NCBI GenBank assembly: GCA_022747635.1 | Contig: JAKTNV010000005.1 | Span: 50,529,013-50,593,012 of the forward strand | Direction of reading: 5' to 3' | Length of the DNA stretch: 64,000 bases | Origin: Hetaerina americana | Taxonomy: Eukaryota; Arthropoda; Insecta; Odonata; Calopterygidae | In this document: positions 36,534 to 49,095 of the stretch, piece by piece | How the letters are laid out: each line of letters begins with the position of its first letter | Numbering within the stretch: the first letter of the stretch is position 1 | The notes under the pieces: generated by a model | Databases searched by the model: none | Seen by the model: only the letters and a program-made list of their open reading frames with translations | What the model was told of the DNA's origin: nothing | Translations under genes and position numbers: made by a program

Positions 36534-36578
36534 CATATATATATATATTTTTTTAAATATATATGTATATACATATAG
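36534..36578. repeat. TA microsatellite, second block
   Basis: CATATATATATATAT, a T run, then AAATATATATGTATATACAT. It continues the array interrupted by the tRNA-like segment. Confidence 0.85.
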
Positions 36579-39500
36579 AAGGAGAGGGGCATGTGCCGCG
36601 GTAAAGTGAATTTCTCTCGGCGACGCGACAAGATTGCTTATTTGACAGAACTCGAGAGGGAGAGAGAGAATGGGGTTGGACAGGCTCATAAGAGCAGCGT
36701 TGGGAAGGAGTCAGGAGGATCGAAGGGGCTGGTGAGTGAGTGGGCGGACGGATGGGGGGGATGAAGAGTAGAGGGGTAGTCGACGCCGCGGATAACAGCA
36801 GCCGGCGCGCGCGCCCCTGGCGGGGGCGATGAAGAAAGATGATACAGGGTCATAGGGAATGGGGCCGGACGGAGGAGAGGCGGAGCGGGGGTGGGTTGGG
36901 ACTCGTTTTTCATGAACCACATTTCGGGTGACATTCATTCGTAGGGGAGCTTTCCGGAACTCCTTTAGGTAACGAGGCATTGTTGTTTGCACGTGTCTGT
37001 GAAGACAAGTTTGCCATTTTTCTGCTGAAGTTTTCTTTTCTTTGTCGCCTACATAATTCCGTTGTTTCGCCATCTCTTTAATGCATAAAAAATGATTAAA
37101 TAAGGAGGGGGAGCAATTATATATGTACATATATAAATATATTTAGTTTAATGAGGTCGGAGCCTTAGTTATTGATTCTCAGTGGAGCCCCTTTTCTTTT
37201 CTCGTAATTCATATTTGTAAAACCAATAATATACGGTCCCTAAATATGCGTGTTAGTTTCCAAATTGAAGATACATTCGGCCGTGGACTAGTGTTGGGAT
37301 GAAAACAATTTAAATGTTTTTTTAAATTTCTTGAATGTTTTAAGGTTGTATAATTTTATTATTTTATACTGGTTTTCACAAGTCTAATCGCAAATATGTT
37401 ATGCAAAGGAAAATCTGCCATGCGCGGATGCAAGGTAGCACTGTCGCTCCGCCCCCTTTCAATCGTTGGACAATTCATATGTATTTGCGGCAATAATAAT
37501 AATTTTTTATTGTTAAAGGTACCTGTTCATGACGCGTGAGCATGAATCATTCAAACATTCCAATTGCGCCGTGGGGAAATTAATTTTATTGATCAATTGT
37601 AAAAAGGTAAACTATCAAGGTTGTAGGATGAACGTCCTAAAGGTAATAGGCGAATTGGTTATGGTATAATGAATTCATTCTCAAAATTCTGATTAGGTTT
37701 ATTGTTATCTGCAATTCCTTAAATGTTCTTCACAATTGCATCGTTATCACATCCTGCAAAACAGCTAAGTGGCTTCTCGTATGCTAGGCGAATAAGTCGA
37801 TGGTGGTATTCATATACATCATGCACTGGTAACCGTCGCAGGTGCGTGTGACGGGAGATGTTCGATCACCAGCCTTGCATGCACAATCACGATTATTACA
37901 CCTCTACCCAAATATCAGTTCGATTATGAACTCGAAAAAGGTAAGTACACGAGATAAGGTAATTACATCCAAGAATATTCAATGACAGGGTATATTCATT
38001 TCATGCGGGATGAAGTGTTGAAAACATGGTTCTACCTGTATTTCAAATTCTTGCGGGATATCGATAAAATATATTAACTAATATAATCAATTATCCCATC
38101 CTCACTCACGATCCTTTCATTTTCATCTCTAATCGTACGAGGAAAAAACGTTTTAAATCTATCCGTTTTACTATTTATCTCCCTGAATTAACGTACATGA
38201 TCTGATCTACCACAGTATGTTGGGGTCTGTAATATGTATTTAGCATCGAAGTATAAGTGACTTGCCTCAAATATACAGACAATTTAACCTACGGTCAACT
38301 AGTGGCTCGGATCCTAAATCTTCCAATGTTGCTGCGTGAGACTGCTTCGTTGTTCATAAAAACTTTTCACAAACCTAGATGCTCAACATTGTTCTCGATC
38401 TGTTTCCATAACTTTGTCTGCGTCGTGAGGTTCTCATAAACTCGCAGCATACTTTAGGTGGGGTCTAACTAACGTAAACTAACAGGGATATGTGCAATTT
38501 TTTGCCAGGTAGTATGAAAATGTTGGTCGCAGTAAACCGATTTATCTAATTACTCATAAAATGTGCGCGTTCATCGTAATTTTTATTGTACGACGATTAA
38601 CGTATAGGCGGCATGTTAAACGGCTTAAGCCCTCGACCTTGATTGAGGAGAGAAAAATGCTAAACGGTGACGGAATATCTTTGGAAATCAATTTTCGAAT
38701 ATGTGGTAATTATGATTTCTTTCGGACTGGTCGTTGACCCCGAGTTGCGAAGTCATTTCATGGTTTCGTGACCAAGGCAAGCTCGACTTAATGCTGTAAC
38801 TGCAATTAATTCATTCCATCTTTGGGTGAATAGAGGCTTTATTATATCTTAGCGTTTGCCAATAGCTATATTCGTTTCACCAATGGCGGATGTGAGAGGA
38901 AGCGAAACATGCGAACGACTAGGGTTTTGCTTCGGTAAAGGGCAGCGTTGCCTTTCGAATGGAAATAAAGGGCGTAAAATAATTCGCGTGGCCTGAAATT
39001 TTCGTTCATTACTGTTCTAGATATATTGCATACATTGAAGTTATTTGTGCCAATAAATAATGTATAGTAAATAAATTGAAGGGAGTAATGGAATTAGGGA
39101 AGAACATATTAAGATTTAGTTGAAATGGCTTGTAGCTTGATACATTCTTTGCAATATCAGCTACATGTAAATAACAATGGAAACAGAAAGACGCGGCGAT
39201 ATAATTACATCTACAGTTTTTTTCAAACTTCGTTTAATGCAAGAAACTGGAAGTCGTAGAATAAGTTTGAAAATCTTTAGGCGTTTTTCCGTGGATATAG
39301 GAATAAAACACTTGTTTTATAGATAATCTTGTTGGTTTGCGTTAGCACTGGGTGGCCTGGACTGCGCCAATATACACGTCGCGTTGTCTTATTTAAGCCC
39401 ACAAAAATCTTCTGATCGACCCATTAAATGATGAACTTTGATCGGGAATCTCTAGTCTTAGAGAATCAGCCCTTTCAGCGTTTTAGCGTTATTTATTCGA

Positions 39501-40079
39501 TCCGGCTGTGTTCAATTCCCTATTACTATTTCAACTTTTGGGACAAACTTGATCTGCCAACTACTAATTTCAATCATACGCGTCATGCGTTTCATTATTT
39601 ACTTCGTTAGTTTATTGCTAGCTGGCACTGTACATAATGCTTAGTTCTTCGTCGAGCTTAATCCAAGGAATGCATTTTCCGCTTGTCCAGCATTAAAAAA
39701 CATTGTTTAGGGTATTCTTGGATTTTTATTATCGTCTTAGTGTGCATGTTTTTTCTCGCGAAATGTAGACACGCCTACTAAAAGAAACGTTATCTCGCGA
39801 GTTCATGAACGTGCGATTAAATGTTTTTCTATTTTTTTCGCTGATAACGGTGTCCGAAAGAGAGTTAATTTAGGGAATGAAATAAGGTAGCCGAGAAAGG
39901 AGTGGAGAAAAACGTCTGAATTGAATTTCTTTCAAATAGCTGGAAAGTGCCGTCATTAGAAGTAATTAACCTTCGTTTCTCTATGGCGTTCTAAAGCTGG
40001 AGGGTGATTTTTTTCTACGTTGAATTGTGATGCATAGAAGTGGTAGCCGGTGGGCACCGAGTTATTCCGAATGTAATTC
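36579..40079. other. Intronic sequence; GC-rich patch 36.6-36.9 kb and weak repeat at 38.1-38.45 kb
   Basis: 36590-36900 is purine-rich and GC-rich (GGCGCGCGCGCCCCTGGCGG near 36804). Around 38090-38450 the sequence resembles the repeat at 20.6-20.96 kb in one short block (CTACC..AGTA..TTGGGG). No gene was recognised. The 139-codon minus frame at 36711-37130 has no identified motif. Confidence 0.35.
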
Positions 40080-40335
40080 CCTCTGTGCTGCTTCCATCAA
40101 CAGTTGACTCGACCTCGTTAGCCAGGTGGGAGTTAAAAGAGCCTACTTTTCCAAGCGTGGTGGTGTGCGGGTTTGACTCCCGCCAATGGTATTGACATGG
40201 CGCGAATGAAAAGTCGGTCATCTCATTCATGGCTGTACACGCTCAAGTCTCCCATTTCACTTGCTCCTCGTTGAACGTCCATAAGCCGCCTCTCCTCGGG
40301 ATGTCTTGGGTGAATTTTCGCCTCTGCTGCTGCTG
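40080..40335 (+). mobile_element. tRNA-derived SINE of a second family
   Basis: An A-box-like TTAGCCAGGTGGGAG near 40119 and a B box GGTTTGACTCC near 40169, spaced as in a tRNA, with the CCGCC arm after it. The body runs to CTGCTGCTGCTGTTGG near 40325, a simple-repeat tail typical of SINEs. No second copy is in the window and I did not find clear target duplications, so both ends are approximate. Confidence 0.55.
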
Positions 40336-41515
40336 TTGGCGTCTCGTTAATGACCGGATGTAACCGACCATTGATGACGTGCCTCGTTACGAAGATTTAC
40401 GAACCCTGGAGGAGATTAGTGGAAGTCTCTTTTTATCCTCTCAAATTACATCAATTTTTCTTTGCTCATTCCAGCGTCCAGAGTGTGCGTTGCGAAAATT
40501 CAGATTTTTGTCGGCCATTTACGTTGAAACTCGGCTAATGAAGTCTATAGAATTTTGATTGTGATTTTACCTCTTCTCCGATCTATTGACTGTGGTTTTT
40601 ACTTGATCTTGATCATTATTGCCATTTTATTTTGCTTTTATATTTTTGAATCAACAGTTTATGTTAACGCTCCGTTAGGCACTTACGAACATGTCGATGG
40701 GATATTCGTATTTTTACACTTTTCTGTGTATAATATGAATTAATAGGTCCTGCAGGGACAGCGGATATATACGAGCATGCAAGAAAAAATACGCGTTTAA
40801 GAACATGCTTGAATTCTGCAAGAATGTTAATATTGCAGTGCCAATGTTACATCATAGGTGCCTGTGCGATTTTTTATTCTTTGCGCAATTTTATTGAAAC
40901 CCCTTAAATTTTCGGCGCTCTAGCTGAAATGACTAATTTTTCTAGTCTTCGACGCCGAAGTAGTAGCAATTTTGAACATCCACTTTTCTGGCAATTGTAG
41001 AAGCGCTCGCTAATTTTCTTTTTTGAGGTGATTGGCTGAGATCGTGCTCTAGATGTACTTAGTTTGGATTTGTCGGTGCTTCTTTCACGTGAGCATATTT
41101 TTGTCTGACTCAAATTTGGAAATAACTCGAAAACTAGCCATTATGCTAATGCGATATACGGTGTGTCTGGCTTCAAAGTTTAGTTGCTAGAGAAGTTACA
41201 CCTCAGGTGCAATATAGATGCAATTGTTCATTTTTATAAATTTACAATGCCAGTCTTCTCGTTTCATACCTTGAAACTTCTGGCTCAGTTGAAGAGTGGG
41301 TCGGATAAATATAAGATATTTGTGTGCCGTACGAAGTCCATCTTTTATTATTCTTTTTCCACCCCTCCCCCCAAACCAGGTCAAGTTTACGGGCATGCGC
41401 CTAGTCAGCAACAATCTCATGGTAATTCTTTCTTCGGTCGTAAAATTGTTCCATATGTGGCAGTGGGTCCACTTTATGAAAGTCAAGCAAGCACCCACTC
41501 CTGTATTGTACTCCA
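40336..41515. other. Intronic sequence without recognisable features
   Basis: AT-rich. No gene, RNA or repeat recognised. Confidence 0.4.
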
Positions 41516-41527
41516 TTGTATATCGTA

Positions 41528-41690
41528 GTAGTAGTTTTGAGGGGAGGCGACCGACAGCTAAGGTCATTTGCGCCATAGGGGAAGGACAGGAAAGGATGAA
41601 GGGTGGAGAGAAACCCGGCGTCGGCATTAGCCTACTCTTTACGAAAGGCGCCAAGGGGTCCGCGGCTTAACGTCCCATCCGACGGACGGC
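41528..41690 (-). mobile_element. 5'-truncated SINE (same family as 13.3 and 32.7 kb)
   Basis: Only the 3' 163 bp of the family, on the minus strand, without the tRNA head. A perfect 12-bp duplication TTGTATATCGTA flanks it at 41516-41527 and 41691-41702. The tail is the same ACT repeat. The open frame across it on the plus strand repeats that seen in the other copies and is not a gene. Confidence 0.88.
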
Positions 41691-41702
41691 TTGTATATCG
41701 TA

Positions 41703-42284
41703 TACTATCGTATGCATCGTGTATCGTATTGTACTTTTTTATTTTTTATTATCATTATTATTATTTTTTTACCATCTTGCAGGGTTTTCGCAGGTTTTCC
41801 ACACCCCCCTTCTTTGTGGGTGTTTCTTGCGTGGGCTTTTTCTAGGGCTTTCATGTCTGAACTCCTTAGGTTTTTCCCACAAAATTACTTCATTTGCTTA
41901 TTTCTTTTATTACATACATGACAACCATTTTTTCCTTTTTTATATCACTTTATATTTTCTCTTATTGTTGTCGTTGTTATGTAGAAGGGTTAAATGGAAG
42001 AAGGGAACTTATGGTCTCAATTACGCCTGAATAAAAACGTTATTCTATTTAATTGCCTATCGGATATGCATTGCAATAAGGGCGAATTATTAAGTGCGCT
42101 AGGGAATAAAAAGTCGGAATGGCCCAAGAAGACGGGACGATGCTCTTCGATGAAACCCACGAAAGGCAGTCCGTAGTGCAAGTTGGTGTAAATTCCTCGC
42201 TGCAATGCGCACGACATTTTGACTAAGCGACTAGGTGTCTGCTACGGTAAAAACTCCGACTGCTCCAGAAAATCAAAGGTAGAG
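41703..42284. other. Intronic sequence without recognisable features
   Basis: T-rich at 41735-41960. The remainder may belong to the transposon remnant that follows, but I found no motif. Confidence 0.35.
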
Positions 42285-42488
42285 ACCGCGGCTCAAGAGT
42301 GGTTGGCCGTGGGAATGCTTTCCCGAGTTACAAAAGAAGGATATTTCCTTGAAAGTGTTTGCTCCGCTGACAAAGCAGCCTTCCATATGTGTGGTAATGC
42401 GAACGGGTATCAATGTCGTGTTTGGAGAGAAGAGGACCCGTACGAAATACTGGTACACAAGCGTCGTTTTCCTTCAGGTGAGGCGTGA
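42285..42488 (+). pseudogene. Mariner-superfamily transposase fragment around the first catalytic Asp
   Basis: An open frame reads RVTKEGYFLESVCSADKAAF and then HMCGNANGYQCRVWREEDPY, EILVHKR. This lines up with the FSDEATFHLSGKVNRHNVRI-type block that surrounds the first catalytic Asp in DD37D/DD41D-like transposases. The acidic residue after the Asp is replaced by Lys (ADKA instead of SDEA). The second and third Asp blocks were not found downstream, so it is a fragment. The frame stops at 42488. Confidence 0.5.
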
Positions 42489-44099
42489 TCGTCACAGATA
42501 AAGGCCATTGCTATAGGATATTTCTTTTTCGAGGATCCCAATGATTTTAGGTTTGGATAAAACAAAAACATTCGGTGTACCTGTGACAAGATCAAGTGGT
42601 CGTAGTGCCGCATTATTTCTCTCGACCTTCCCAAATGACCCATTCCCCTTCTTCGAAATTGGGGTGCCCAGGTTCTCTCGACCTTCTCATCTACTAACTT
42701 GTGCTTTCATTTTTTTGTTGCTGGATAACCATGGGAATGGCTTAGTGACGTATTGCAACACAACAGTGCAAAGTTCTTGCAATTACTGCTAAAATTTACG
42801 TTAGTCTAACAAAAGTAAATGTTGCATTAGTGATAAACAAGGGCTTAGTTGCAAATCATTACTGACCCACTACGTCACGGGATTGTTAGTGAAATGTGAC
42901 CCCGCAGCCTCGATGACAGACCTTGGGCATTACGAGTCTTACCCTAACCCGTTCTCCGAATCGGGGCCTTGTAATTTTCTCGCTCTGAGGTTCTTAATGA
43001 CAGTCAGTTCCAGCAAATCATTTTGACGGATTCGATTTATAAAATGTCAGTCATTTTAGAGGAGTCGATTATTAAGCTTTACTTTTGATAAAATAACCCT
43101 TGTCCATAGCCGTCCTTCCGCCGTGGTTTCCTATACCCGTTACTCTCATGGCCTAATTGAACGTTCCGCTCAGTCAGGATTCCGCGGCTCAACCAGCGAG
43201 CCAGCGAGAATAATGTGATGGAAAATCAGTGGAAACCTGTCGGATCACGTAGCTCTAGCATATATTATACGTTATCGCGTAACGTGGAACGAATGAGTTC
43301 GCCGTCAGTAAGTGCGGATCTCTCGGCGGGTGCGCAGCGTTCGCGTGCGCGTTGAGGTAGTCCCATGTGTCTGCGTTTGCTTTAACCGGTTAGGTGACGG
43401 GGAACAACTCGTTCTCGTAATCCGTCGTGGGCAGAAGCGTTCCCACGCAGCGCTGAGTAAACCGCATTGCCTTGGGGTGTTTTTCGTGTCCCCTTCGTCG
43501 CCATCGCCGGAGTGGATTTGAAAGCCCAAGTGCACACCGTCAATTGACGCCCTCCGGTCCCACCCCCGCACTCTCTGCGGTGGCCACGAGGGAGGATTCG
43601 GTCAATATCGCCGAGGAGCAAGTGGGCGGTGTGGTTCTGATGCTGCGCAGCTGAGGATGTGCATTAGGCCTGGCGGTGCATACTCTCTGGAAGGTGAAAA
43701 TATAGTGACCAGAAACAATCTTGCGGATTCCCAAAAAATAATGCTAACTAGTTTCAATGCTCCTAAATGTGGTCAATTGCTTATTAAATCGAAACGGTTT
43801 CTCAAATCGCTAAGTCGTGATACATTATCATTAAATGGAAATTCAAGGCTTACGTCTCCTTGACATTATGGAATTCGGCGTCATCACGTCTGGTAGCGAA
43901 ACATTCATATGGGAATTGTTATTATAGCATAGGTCTATTTAACGAGGGAAGGAGTTCTGATGGCCAAGGCAAATTAACGAAATCTTCAGTATTTTGTCTA
44001 TGGTCATGCCAAGCCGTTGAGGTCCTTCAATTCATTCAAGGTATTCTTCCTATTTAAACAGGTTTGGAATGTTCCATGAGTACTTCTTAGTATTGTAAG
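42489..44099. other. Intronic sequence; GC-rich CpG patch 43.27-43.68 kb
   Basis: 43270-43680 is GC-rich with many CG pairs. At 43641-43665 GGTTCTGATGCTGCGCAGCT echoes the GATGCTGCGCA core of the 11.05-kb repeat, which may be chance. No coding motif was seen. Confidence 0.35.
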
Positions 44100-45145
44100 A
44101 GTTTCCAATTTCATTTCCATATTTTCTTTCTTCATTTCTTCGTAACGTCTACCTGCCTTCATTCTGTCCGTAAAAGCTACTATTTTCCTTCCTCTACCCC
44201 GCTAACTAACTTCTCCATAACCCGCCTCCCACCACCTTTCAACCTCCATTCTTTTTCTCCGCCTTTTTTGAACTTATCCCTGCAGCCGCCTTTCTTCACC
44301 CATCATATTTAAAACCGCATTGTTTGTCTTCCTCCTTGTGCAACGTTTTTTCCTTTTTTCTCCATACCTAGGTCTCAAAAGAATCCAATTCGCGTGCATC
44401 CTCTTTCCTCTAAGAGCAGGTGTACATCCAAGAAACACTTGGCTCCGTAGAACATTCTATCCTAATCTTTTCGTACGCGGTGTACCAGAAATCGATTCTC
44501 ATTCTTGCAAATGTATGACTATTTCGTTATCGCAAATCTTCTCCTAATATCCTCATTACAATGCCACTTTAACTGTCCCAAAACTCTAAGTACTACCCAA
44601 ATACATGAACTCCTCCACCTACTCGAGTTTATTCCTTACTACTTTAGTATTTAACTTGGTTATCGTATTTATCGAAAATCTCATTACTTTTATTATGATT
44701 GATTAATAACCACAGGAAAGGTATGGGATCCTCGTCCCTGTTCATCTTCCTGTAGGGCACTCTGTAATAAAAAGCGATTCTTCGGCTGCTCTACTTACTA
44801 TTGCTTTTTCAACCTACTGTCTTAAATCATCTGTTCGCCCATTGGCATTCCCAGCTTTAGCTCTTTCCACGCTACCTCCAACATTTTCTTAGCGCATATG
44901 TTGAAAAATACCGGCGATAGCAGATACACCGGATGCCTTAATCCCCTGCCAATCACTGCTCCCCCATTCTGCCTCTGTTGACCTTACCTATGCCGTCTGA
45001 TTAAATAACAAGCATCGTGGAAGATTATTAACCCTAATGGGCTAACCCCTATCCTTCCAGTCTATTCCTATATTTCGCCATATCTCCATTAACTTCGCAC
45101 ACTCTCCACGATCGAATACCTTATCTTAATGTATGAAGCACGCAA
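44100..45145 (-). mobile_element. LINE remnant, more diverged family
   Basis: On the minus strand, GECAKLMEIWRNIGIDWKDR (near 45050-45115) matches the region before the RT palm. LSPVFFNICAKKMLEVAWKE (near 44880-44930) matches the GxxQGCPLSPxLF block with its QGCP part replaced. Further 3' the text decays into pieces recalling the DFDKCNTKV and tail regions. It has many stops. It differs more from the 11.5-kb copy than the other LINE copies do, so it is either an old copy or a related family. Confidence 0.6.
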
Positions 45146-48100
45146 AGATATCCTGATGACATCAATGTTCATTTATACAAATGTTCTCATCACTTCATGA
45201 TGTAATACGTGCGTATAATGACAATGAATAAGAATAGTAACTATCTAAGGAGTTTTTAAATCTTTAGGAAGGGGTGAAAATCAAAATTTATCATCACGTA
45301 ATGCTTCAACGGTCTGCTGGCACCATAGCTGTGGTTGCGGTCTCAGCTCAAGGGTATGGTCATAGTTACCGACCGTTACTTTGCTGCAGTTTCCTTTCAA
45401 ATAGTTTCAGGTTAATGCTCAAGGATTGAACATACTGTCGAAGAAGTTTCTAAATATTTGGCATTTATAAACTAATGATTACTCTTTCCTGATTACATAG
45501 AATCTGTTGTCTTTTTTTCAACAAATAGGGTGTTGAAAGCGATATGGGTGATACATATGGCCTGAAATTTTGAACACATTAATTAATCCTGCTAAACCAG
45601 AATAAGACTTATGATATTAGTTTGCTTTTCGTAGTTATGGAAATGTTAGCTGAGCAAGTGAACTTGAAAAAATCGTTGTCATAGCGTCATTGTTATCCTT
45701 CCAATCTACCTAAGTTCAATCGCAGTTTTCGTGCACTTGAATTAGGTGCTGATTATTTCCATGGAGTCGATTGTGTTGACCTGTTTTTTTCTAAAACGAT
45801 CAGCGATTAGATATGGAACAAAAACGGTGTGGGAAACTGTCATACACGGACAGGGACATTAGGAAATGCTTTTACGGTGCTCTAATAAAACCCTCAAATA
45901 GCATAGCATTTTCTGTCCGAGGAATGTTTAAATGTGAATTAATTTATTAACTGGTCCAAAAAGTGACTAAAGACATTCAATTTGGTTTTAATTTTAAGGA
46001 AAATGCCGGTTTAAGGACTGGCAAGTTATGGCGAATGAGTGTAGTGCAGATGCCTGGCATCAGTGCCTAGGCATTGGAAATAATATCAATAAGAAACAAT
46101 CAGTAATAATGAAATAATTTTAAATGCGATAGTAAGATAAGTGCTTTGCTTAATAAAAGGCCATCACACAAAAACATGGTATTTAAAGCTGGTTATTATT
46201 AATAAATCTAGTCACAGTAATGACCTTTGATTTCGACATACCCTTTGAGTACCATGTCCGTGTGCAAAACTGGGTCCAGGTATTTGGTGTCCTTCGTGTT
46301 CTGACTTGATTCAAGTTTATTCTTTGTAAAGTGCAATTTCATACTTTATTAAACTCCACTAACTAAAAATGGCCCTTTATTCCATTCTTTTATGTTGATT
46401 TGATTCAACAATTCAATTTTCAAGCATTTTTCAAAAACTCTTTTTGTGTTTTTTTTTTGAAAAAAAATCTTTTTGTTTTTTTGTGTTTTTTTGAATTTTC
46501 AAGAAAGTTCAAGAATTTGGCTTTCCTATATTCAGGTAAAATAACTTGGTTGCATGTTGAACGCGGAAATAATTCCCGAATAGGTTGTTGAGCATTTTTC
46601 CCCCTGGATACCACTAAGAATCAAGCGACAAACCTAGTTATCTCCTTTTGTAATTTTCGTTCTAAATGGTTTGTCATGGTGCTTACGTATTTAAAAAAAT
46701 GAAATAACTGGAAGCCGTGTTCCTTTCTAATTCATATTACGGTTTTTACTTCGGTCCTCGAGATGTGAAACCATTTTAAGGTTCAATTCGCAAGGCAGAA
46801 ATTACTTATCTAAGACCTTCGGTATCAGTTTCATACACTTATGGTTTTGGTCGCCTCGCGCCTTAAGCCCACCCTACAAAGAGTCCGCATTTGGAGAAAT
46901 CGCTTTCGTTCCATGTTGGGTTTGGAAAGGAGACCTTCGAACTAGATTAAAAGGAAATCTATATCAAGCCTTTCTGAAAACATTTTCGTGCAATGAAGTA
47001 AGTGAATAAAGTAGTTAAATGTATCTCCTAATATTAGGAAAATACGAAATTCTTCATTTGGAAATCCTCTTATATTGAATGCTTTTTTGCTCGAAGTTAA
47101 AATCCTCCTATTGTAAACGGCGTCCGTTAAACTGGAAAACTGAGGGAATTTGACTCATCTGGAAAAAGAAAGAAAATTGCCGTATGTTGTGAAAAACTTT
47201 GTTTTTGACACATTTTCCCAACAGAAGTTCTGCCTGCAATTAGAGTACTTCTAAATGGCATGTGGAGAACTTGCATGTATTCTTTTTTTACTGCTCTGGC
47301 TTCAAATGACGCTCTATTGAGAGAGGTCGCATAGAGATTACTCAATTCGAGGCAGTGATTCATGCTTTACGTGAAAGTAAAAGTCTGAGTATTGTGTTCA
47401 CTGAATATGTTAAATTTATATTACAAAGGTTTTATTTTGTTCACTTTCCTGCGGTGTCTCTGAATTGTGATTTTTGTTACCAAATGTTTTATTTTTTTCC
47501 CCGGCTATCTATTGATCGAGGAGAATGATACTTTTTAATGAGACTGAAATGATGGTGACCTCTCCGCTGTTGGTATTAATTTTGGGTTGTTTCATTTTAA
47601 TGAATCAGTACATCGCCGTTTTTTCAGGATACATTTTAATGTTTGTTAATGCATCGTTTAATGTCTATGTTAATCTACTCTTACCGGAGGGAAGGCAGGT
47701 CCAATGTTGACACTTAACGATTAAAAGAGAATCCCCAATAAGGATGGTGTACATGCTCGTTATCATTCACGTATTGAAATATACTTGTGTAACACAATAT
47801 GACATGCATCATGGAACGGCCCCGGAATCACATTGCGACTGCCAAGCGCCGTTGTTATTTCGGAGATTGCAAACTTAAATACATCCCTCACTTGACCGAC
47901 ATTTACGGAAACATGTTTGGGGATGTGGTACGCCTTAGGAAACTAACCACTCCCCGGGAAACTACGGAAATGTCTTGATATTTGGGTTTATTTTGTGGTT
48001 GGTTGGTTGATATTTGGGTGTTGGTTGTTTAATATTTATTTTGTGAGGAAATGTTTGGGTTTCGGTTTTGATTTATGTGATAAGGTGGTAAATATTCGTC

Positions 48101-48887
48101 TTTTTTGTTTAAATTTTAAGTTTTCAGTAATGACAGTCCCCGAAACCATTCTGAAATGTCTTATTTTTTTAACTCAAGCAGGGATAATGAAAGTAGTCAA
48201 TAGTTAGTTTAGTTTTAAAATGTAAGAAGTTTTCCGTATTCGTTGACCGTGTTCTAGTTTGCTGCGTATTCGTCGTCAGCTTACTCTTCTTCATTGGCCA
48301 TGTAGGTTCTGTTCCGCATTTTCCGTTCTCATCGATTTTCTTACCGGACAGATTATTTCGGTGTAAAATTATATTAAAACCGTTTGCTCATAGACTCCTG
48401 TAACTTATAATATGTATAATGTATGTAGCTGAGCAAATAGGAAGTACCTTATACTAATAGGAAGTATCTTGGTACAAGAAGGCCAATGTGCGCATTCATC
48501 GAAGAGTGAAATCTGGAATGTGGAACGGCAGTTATTCGAAAGTCGGTGGGAAGGGACGTGATTGTGGGGGCAGGCGGGAAATCATGGAAGTTACAACGAG
48601 AGTGCGCAACGTGTGTTACAGCATTGCTGCAAATTGAACTTGGCCATCGCCCATGCCGAACTGCTAAGAGGCCGTGACATTGAGTGCAACGCCAAGTGGC
48701 TGCGTACCCTTAATCGAAGCAATTGAGTCACCCTATTATGATGTTACCATATTGCACGTTGTATCCCTGTAAATCGACGATTGCTTAATCCCGCAATCGG
48801 ATCGGATAATTGGTGCCCAATTGAATTTTATCCTGAGATTGGTAATCACCCTCGATCCCATGGAAAAATGTCAACATTCCATCCATA
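45146..48887. other. Intronic sequence without recognisable features
   Basis: AT-rich, with a T-rich block at 46430-46500. A 61-codon hydrophobic frame at 47525-47710 has no recognised family. No gene, RNA or mobile element was identified. Confidence 0.35.
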
Positions 48888-48889
48888 TA

Positions 48890-49040
48890 CTACCTTGATC
48901 AAAAAGTTCCCGGAATAACCACCGTGTGGCGCTCCCGTCGTTCCGATTTGAGTTCTGTTTTTTTTTGTTAAATTGGTACATCTGTTGTTGATATTCCCTT
49001 TAAATCTTAGTGTCATAACTTGACATTTGCAAAAGTTACG
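48890..49040 (+). repeat. Mariner left terminal inverted repeat
   Basis: Pairs with 50071-50219. It contains the outer CTACCTTGATCAAAAAGTTC and the inner end CATTTGCAAAAGTTACG. Confidence 0.92.
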
Positions 49041-49095
49041 TAGCCAAGAGTACATCTATCTCTGTGTGTGTTGGCGATTTTTTACAATTTCAGAA

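Noticed and set aside
36164..36556. 130-codon Tyr/Ile-rich frame
   Set aside because: It is produced by the TA-rich microsatellite and the tRNA-like segment.
43641..43665. Second hammerhead-like motif (GATGCTGCGCA core)
   Set aside because: Only 11 nt are shared with the 11.05-kb repeat and the flanks differ. The GAAA and GUC parts are missing.
48846..49055. Separate minus-strand gene (MYSWLRNFCKCQVMTLRFKG...)
   Set aside because: It is the mariner left inverted repeat read backwards, mirrored by the C-terminal tail of the transposase frame.
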